A DNA stretch of 17,388 nucleotides from CAAGNP01 sp045603545 (GTDB taxonomy: Bacteria > Bacteroidota > Bacteroidia > Bacteroidales > UBA932): contig JAZUMG010000001.1 in the NCBI GenBank assembly GCA_045603545.1, positions 1 through 17,388 of the forward strand, given 5' to 3'. Shown one piece after another: positions 14,568-17,388 of the stretch (its first letter is position 1; the number at the start of each line of letters is the position of its first letter). The translations under genes and the position numbers were made by a program. The notes under the pieces were generated by a model, which ran no database searches, had not been told where the DNA came from, and worked only from the letters and a program-made list of their open reading frames with translations.

Positions 14568-16172
14568 ATGAACAAAATCGACCTAAGCAAGTATGGTATC
14601 ACAGGGGTTCAGGAAATCGTGTACAATCCTGACTACGATACCCTTTACAATGACGAATTGAATCCAGAACTTACTGGTTATGAAAAAGGTACAGTTACCG
14701 AGCTTGGTGCTGTAAACGTGATGACAGGTGTTTATACCGGCCGTTCTCCTAAAGATAAATTTTTCGTAATGGACGAGACTTCTAAAGACACCATCTGGTG
14801 GACTTCAGAGGAGTACAAGAACGATAACAAGCCTGTAACCAAAGAGACTTGGGCTGAGCTTAAAAAGATCGCTTCAGAGGAGCTTTCTAACAAGAAACTT
14901 TATGTAATGGACGCTTTCTGCGGTGCCAACGAGAACACCCGCATCAAGATCCGTTTCATTATGGAGGTGGCTTGGCAGGCTCACTTCGTTAAAAATATGT
15001 TCATCCGCCCATCTGAGGAGGAACTTGCCAACTTCGGCGAGCCTGACTTCGTAGTTCTTACAGCTTCAAAAGCTAAAGTTGAGAACTATAAAGAGCTTGG
15101 TCTTAACTCTGAGACAGCTGTAGTATTTAACCTTACCGAGAAGATGCAGGTTATCATCAACACCTGGTACGGTGGTGAGATGAAAAAAGGTATGTTCTCA
15201 TATATGAACTACCTCCTTCCTCTTAAAGGTATCGCTTCTATGCACTGTTCTGCTAACACCGGTAAAGATGGTGACACAGCTATCTTCTTCGGTCTTTCAG
15301 GTACAGGTAAGACTACCCTATCTACAGACCCTAAACGTCAGTTGATCGGTGACGACGAGCACGGCTGGGATGATGACGGCGTATTCAACTTCGAAGGCGG
15401 CTGCTATGCAAAAGTTATCAACCTTTCACAGGAGAATGAGCCTGATATCTACGGTGCTATCAAGAAAAATGCCCTTCTTGAGAACGTTACAGTAGATGCT
15501 AACGGCAAGATCGACTTCAGCGACAAGAGTGTTACTGAAAACACCCGCGTATCTTACCCTATCTACCACATCAACAACATCGTTAAACCTGTATCAAAAG
15601 CAGGTCACGCTACCAAGGTTATCTTCTTGACAGCTGACGCATTCGGTGTTCTTCCTCCAGTATCAAAACTTACCCCAGAGCAGACCAAATACTACTTCTT
15701 GAGTGGTTTCACCGCTAAGCTTGCCGGTACTGAGCGTGGTATCACTGAACCAACTCCTACCTTCTCAGCTTGCTTCGGCGCTGCATTCCTTTCACTACAC
15801 CCTACCAAATATGGTGAGGAGCTAGTTAAGAGAATGGAGAAAGTGGGTGCTACTGCATACCTTGTAAACACAGGCTGGAACGGTACAGGCAAACGTATCT
15901 CTATCAAAGATACCCGTGCTATCATCGACAGAATCCTTGACGGTTCTATGGATAAAGCCGAGACCATCACCATCCCTATGTTCAACTTGGCAGTTCCTAC
16001 ACAGCTTGAAGGTGTTGACACCAACATCCTTGACCCTCGCAACACTTATGCTACCCCTGCTGACTGGGCAGTCAAAGCAGAAGACCTTGCAGGCCGCTTC
16101 GTGAAGAACTTCAAGAAATTCGAAGGCAATGAGGCTGGTAAAGCTCTTGTAGCAGCCGGTCCTCAACTATAA
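14568..16172 (+). CDS. pckA: Phosphoenolpyruvate carboxykinase (ATP)
   Basis: A 534-residue ATP-dependent PEP carboxykinase. It interconverts oxaloacetate and PEP; in gut Bacteroidales it commonly runs in the carboxylating direction, toward succinate and propionate. Visible motifs: TGRSPKDKF (R59, substrate site), Walker A GLSGTGKTT (242-250), the metal-binding GDDEHGWDDDG segment (261-271), and the FEGGCYAKVINLS strand. Length is normal. The ATG is supported by a promoter with a leader of about 77 bases. Codon use differs from the neighbours: Arg is mostly CGT/CGC and Ile almost all ATC, whereas recQ, the ABC-F gene and the DUF2520 gene use AGA/AGG and ATA freely. This suggests high expression. 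It is monocistronic, ended by the hairpin at 16201-16231. Confidence 0.98.
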   Translation: MNKIDLSKYGITGVQEIVYNPDYDTLYNDELNPELTGYEKGTVTELGAVNVMTGVYTGRSPKDKFFVMDETSKDTIWWTSEEYKNDNKPVTKETWAELKKIASEELSNKKLYVMDAFCGANENTRIKIRFIMEVAWQAHFVKNMFIRPSEEELANFGEPDFVVLTASKAKVENYKELGLNSETAVVFNLTEKMQVIINTWYGGEMKKGMFSYMNYLLPLKGIASMHCSANTGKDGDTAIFFGLSGTGKTTLSTDPKRQLIGDDEHGWDDDGVFNFEGGCYAKVINLSQENEPDIYGAIKKNALLENVTVDANGKIDFSDKSVTENTRVSYPIYHINNIVKPVSKAGHATKVIFLTADAFGVLPPVSKLTPEQTKYYFLSGFTAKLAGTERGITEPTPTFSACFGAAFLSLHPTKYGEELVKRMEKVGATAYLVNTGWNGTGKRISIKDTRAIIDRILDGSMDKAETITIPMFNLAVPTQLEGVDTNILDPRNTYATPADWAVKAEDLAGRFVKNFKKFEGNEAGKALVAAGPQL

Positions 16173-16200
16173 TAAAGTTTTACGACTAGAGAGAAAATTG

Positions 16201-16231
16201 GGGGCCCCGAGAATGGGCCCCTTATTTTTTT
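16201..16231 (+). terminator. Intrinsic terminator of pckA
   Basis: A perfect 7-bp GC stem (GGGGCCC, 16201-16207, with GGGCCCC, 16215-16221), a 7-base loop, and then a T-rich tract (TTATTTTTTT). It starts 28 bases after the pckA stop. Confidence 0.9.
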
Positions 16232-16465
16232 ATCATTTGCCAAATAAAGAGTAAGGAGTTACATTATGAAAGCTATCTATTATGGTGATACAAATATTGG
16301 GAATATTAGATCCAAAAATGTCCTCTTCCCTGCGTAATCCGGACCATGGTCGGCCAGTAAATCCGTTCAAAATTCCATTAAAAAGATACTCGTTCACCTA
16401 TTAAAAAGGTGAAAAAATGAGTAAAAAACGACCAAAATCTGCCGCGGCGCTCTATTTTTCCGGAG
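16232..16465. other. Intergenic stretch before the integrase remnant
   Basis: No recognised gene. It contains a 23-codon ORF (16266-16337), a GACCATGGTC palindrome (16342-16351), and a 7-bp hairpin (TTCACCT at 16393-16399 with AGGTGAA at 16407-16413) not followed by a U tract on either strand. The integrase-frame reading is open from 16421 but does not look like integrase until about 16466. Confidence 0.5.
16266..16337 (+). CDS. Possible 23-residue peptide with Shine-Dalgarno
   Basis: The frame begins ATG at 16266 (MKAIYYGDTNIGN...) and ends at TAA 16335-16337, giving 23 residues. AAGGAG lies 7 bases upstream (about 16253-16258), an unusually good ribosome binding site for this window. No family is recognised. 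It may be a real micropeptide, a leader, or the truncated start of a lost gene on the mobile-element side of the pckA terminator. Coding by chance is also quite possible at this length. Confidence 0.25.
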   Translation: MKAIYYGDTNIGNIRSKNVLFPA

Positions 16466-16624
16466 CATTCCTTGAACTATGGTATGCCAATAGAGAGTGT
16501 AAGCAAGATTCTCGGACATACGAACATAACCACAACGCAGATTTACACCAAGGTAACAAATACCAAACTCGAACACGATATATCTATGTTTGAGGATAGA
16601 GTAAGCGGGAGATTTGCCATTTAA
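16466..16624 (+). pseudogene. Tyrosine recombinase/integrase, C-terminal remnant
   Basis: From 16481 the frame reads GMPIESVSKILGHTNITTTQ and continues IYTKVTN to a TAA at 16622-16624: 47 residues that match the C-terminal end of Bacteroidota tyrosine recombinases. LGHTNI supplies the conserved His of box II, and Tyr22 of the fragment (TTTQIYTK) is the catalytic nucleophile. The upstream catalytic domain (first Arg, the H-x-x-R box) and the core-binding domain are missing. Recognisable similarity starts only at about 16466, and the next upstream in-frame stop is at 16418-16420. It cannot act as a recombinase alone and is best read as the relic of an element or of a site-specific inversion locus. 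Confidence 0.75.
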
Positions 16625-16635
16625 TATGTATAGGT

Positions 16636-16851
16636 ATGGAACGAGCAATTATAACAATCAGCGAGAACGGAAGAGTGAATATCCCAAACAGTAATGTTTG
16701 GATGTCTGAAATGGTCGTTGCTCTTGCGTTTCGATTGAACACCTACGAAGCGAGCAGGATAAGGCAAAAGGTGTTGGAGTGTCTATGCCGGCGAAAAGAG
16801 AATGGCAATAGCCTATTTATATGGTTAGGAGAAAAATATATGGGCAATTAA
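16636..16851 (+). CDS. Small hypothetical protein, probably internally deleted
   Basis: A 71-residue frame with no signal peptide or membrane segment. The first 25 residues (MERAIITISENGRVNIPNS, then NVWMSE) resemble the N-terminus, and the next part (MVVALAFRLNTYEASRIRQ) the C-terminal helix, of a roughly 100-120 residue protein that I recall from Bacteroides mobile and recombinase-linked loci. In that form a helix-turn-helix-like segment lies between the two. Here that middle seems to be missing at about the WMSE/MVVAL join, leaving the frame open. The comparison is from memory, so the deletion is inference. It follows the integrase remnant by 12 bases and precedes a DUF1016 gene. Function unknown. 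Confidence 0.5.
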   Translation: MERAIITISENGRVNIPNSNVWMSEMVVALAFRLNTYEASRIRQKVLECLCRRKENGNSLFIWLGEKYMGN

Positions 16852-16874
16852 GATCGCATATTAAATCATTTCAT

Positions 16875-16882
16875 TAAATTTG
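16875..16882 (+). promoter_or_regulatory. Possible -7 box for the DUF1016 gene
   Basis: TAAATTTG (exact TAnnTTTG) lies 48 bases before the ATG at 16931, within an AT-rich 79-base gap. No good -33 box is seen at the expected distance. Confidence 0.3.
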
Positions 16883-16930
16883 TTGTCAAATATTGACTAT
16901 TCAAGATAAATCAAATAATTGAATATTAAC

Positions 16931-17388
16931 ATGAGTGATATAGTTAACACAACGGAGTATACCGAACTGACCAATGCTGTTCAGGCGATTAAGGGTGCTA
17001 TTCTGCAAAGTCAACAGCATGCGTTAGCTGCGATAAACCAAGAGCAGTTGGCACTTTATTATGGAATTGGACGCTTTGTTTCAATGAATACACGAAATAA
17101 GAATTGGGGCAAAGGTTTCATTGAAGCAGTTAGCGAGCAACTTCGCAAAGAATTACCTGGGTTAAGGGGTTTTTCCGCTGCGAGTCTGCGAAAGATGCGT
17201 ACATTCTATGAAGAGTGGCAGATGCTTTCAGACGATTCGTTCGTTGAAACGAACAAATTGGTAGATATTGAGAGTAATTCGTTCGTTGGAACGAATGAAT
17301 TACCGACTGTACAGTTTAAGATAGATGCAAATTTCCCGATTACCGCATTTATGAACATTGGTTTCACACACCATTATGCCATCATCAG
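16931..17388 (+). CDS. DUF1016/YhcG-type PDDEXK nuclease, N-terminal part
   Basis: Starts ATG at 16931 and runs off the window end (152 codons seen). It matches the DUF1016 N-terminal domain: ALAAINQEQLALYYGIGRFV, then the WGKGFIEAVSEQLRKELPGL core and GFSAASLRKMRTFYEEW, in the order of YhcG-type proteins whose later part carries a PDDEXK nuclease fold. The nuclease half lies beyond 17388, so intactness is unknown. Between the two conserved blocks sits a linker with two near-repeats, DSFVETNKL and NSFVGTNEL. DUF1016 genes are often found beside type I restriction genes and mobile elements (established knowledge), which fits the integrase remnant next to it. A defence role is inferred. Confidence 0.8.
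   Translation, partial: MSDIVNTTEYTELTNAVQAIKGAILQSQQHALAAINQEQLALYYGIGRFVSMNTRNKNWGKGFIEAVSEQLRKELPGLRGFSAASLRKMRTFYEEWQMLSDDSFVETNKLVDIESNSFVGTNELPTVQFKIDANFPITAFMNIGFTHHYAII

Noticed and set aside
16417..16593. 58-residue plus-strand frame (MSKKRPKSAAALYF...) across the integrase remnant
   Set aside because: From about 16466 it reads the integrase-derived DNA in the wrong frame, so most of it is a shadow. The first 15 or so codons alone give no support for a gene.
16394..16648. 84-residue minus-strand frame in the right-end region
   Set aside because: Antisense to the integrase remnant, which has clear family motifs on the plus strand; no motif or promoter supports it.
1..17388. CRISPR array, tRNA, rRNA or riboswitch
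   Set aside because: No regularly spaced direct repeats, tRNA cloverleaf or rRNA sequence was seen. No leader longer than about 100 bases with conserved riboswitch sequence is present.

Overview
The window looks like a stretch of a Bacteroidales (Bacteroidota) chromosome. The evidence is the gene families (DUF3467, DUF2520, DUF2807/GIN, a TatA-TatC pair with no TatB seen, a RecQ with a C-terminal zinc cluster), the near absence of Shine-Dalgarno sequences, and several TAnnTTTG -7 boxes, in one case with a TTTG -33 box 19 bases away. No species is assigned. Most of the window (about 237-16231) is well-packed housekeeping DNA. The two ends look accessory.

Left end (1-189): the 5' end of a group II intron on the minus strand, cut by the window edge. 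It sits three bases after a strong hairpin that ends the dipeptidase gene. Region 237-3345, minus strand: an ECF sigma factor, a single-pass membrane protein that may be its anti-sigma factor, and a secreted DUF2807 protein form a compact unit. An M19 dipeptidase follows from its own promoter. Region 3426-10300, minus strand: valS, a YbgC-like thioesterase, tatA, tatC, an ABC-F ATPase and rlmB run in one direction. tatA/tatC and tatC/ABC-F overlap by four bases, and a terminator hairpin follows rlmB.

Region 10398-12724, plus strand: DUF3467, DUF2520, kdsC (Kdo-8-phosphate phosphatase, LPS core precursor) and a Maf nucleotide pyrophosphatase, probably one operon fired divergently from valS. 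A palindromic hairpin lies between kdsC and maf. Region 12721-14436, minus strand: recQ, convergent with maf with overlapping stop codons. Region 14568-16172, plus strand: pckA, fired divergently from recQ, with high-expression codon use and a clear terminator.

Right end (16232-17388, plus strand): the sequence changes character. It holds a short SD-led ORF, a truncated C-terminal piece of a tyrosine recombinase (only the LGH and catalytic Tyr motifs remain), a 71-residue protein that looks internally deleted, and the start of a DUF1016/YhcG-type nuclease gene. This looks like a decayed mobile or defence island next to pckA. I found no convincing wholly new system. The most interesting points are the intron-terminator junction, the integrase remnant island and the sigma-factor leader.
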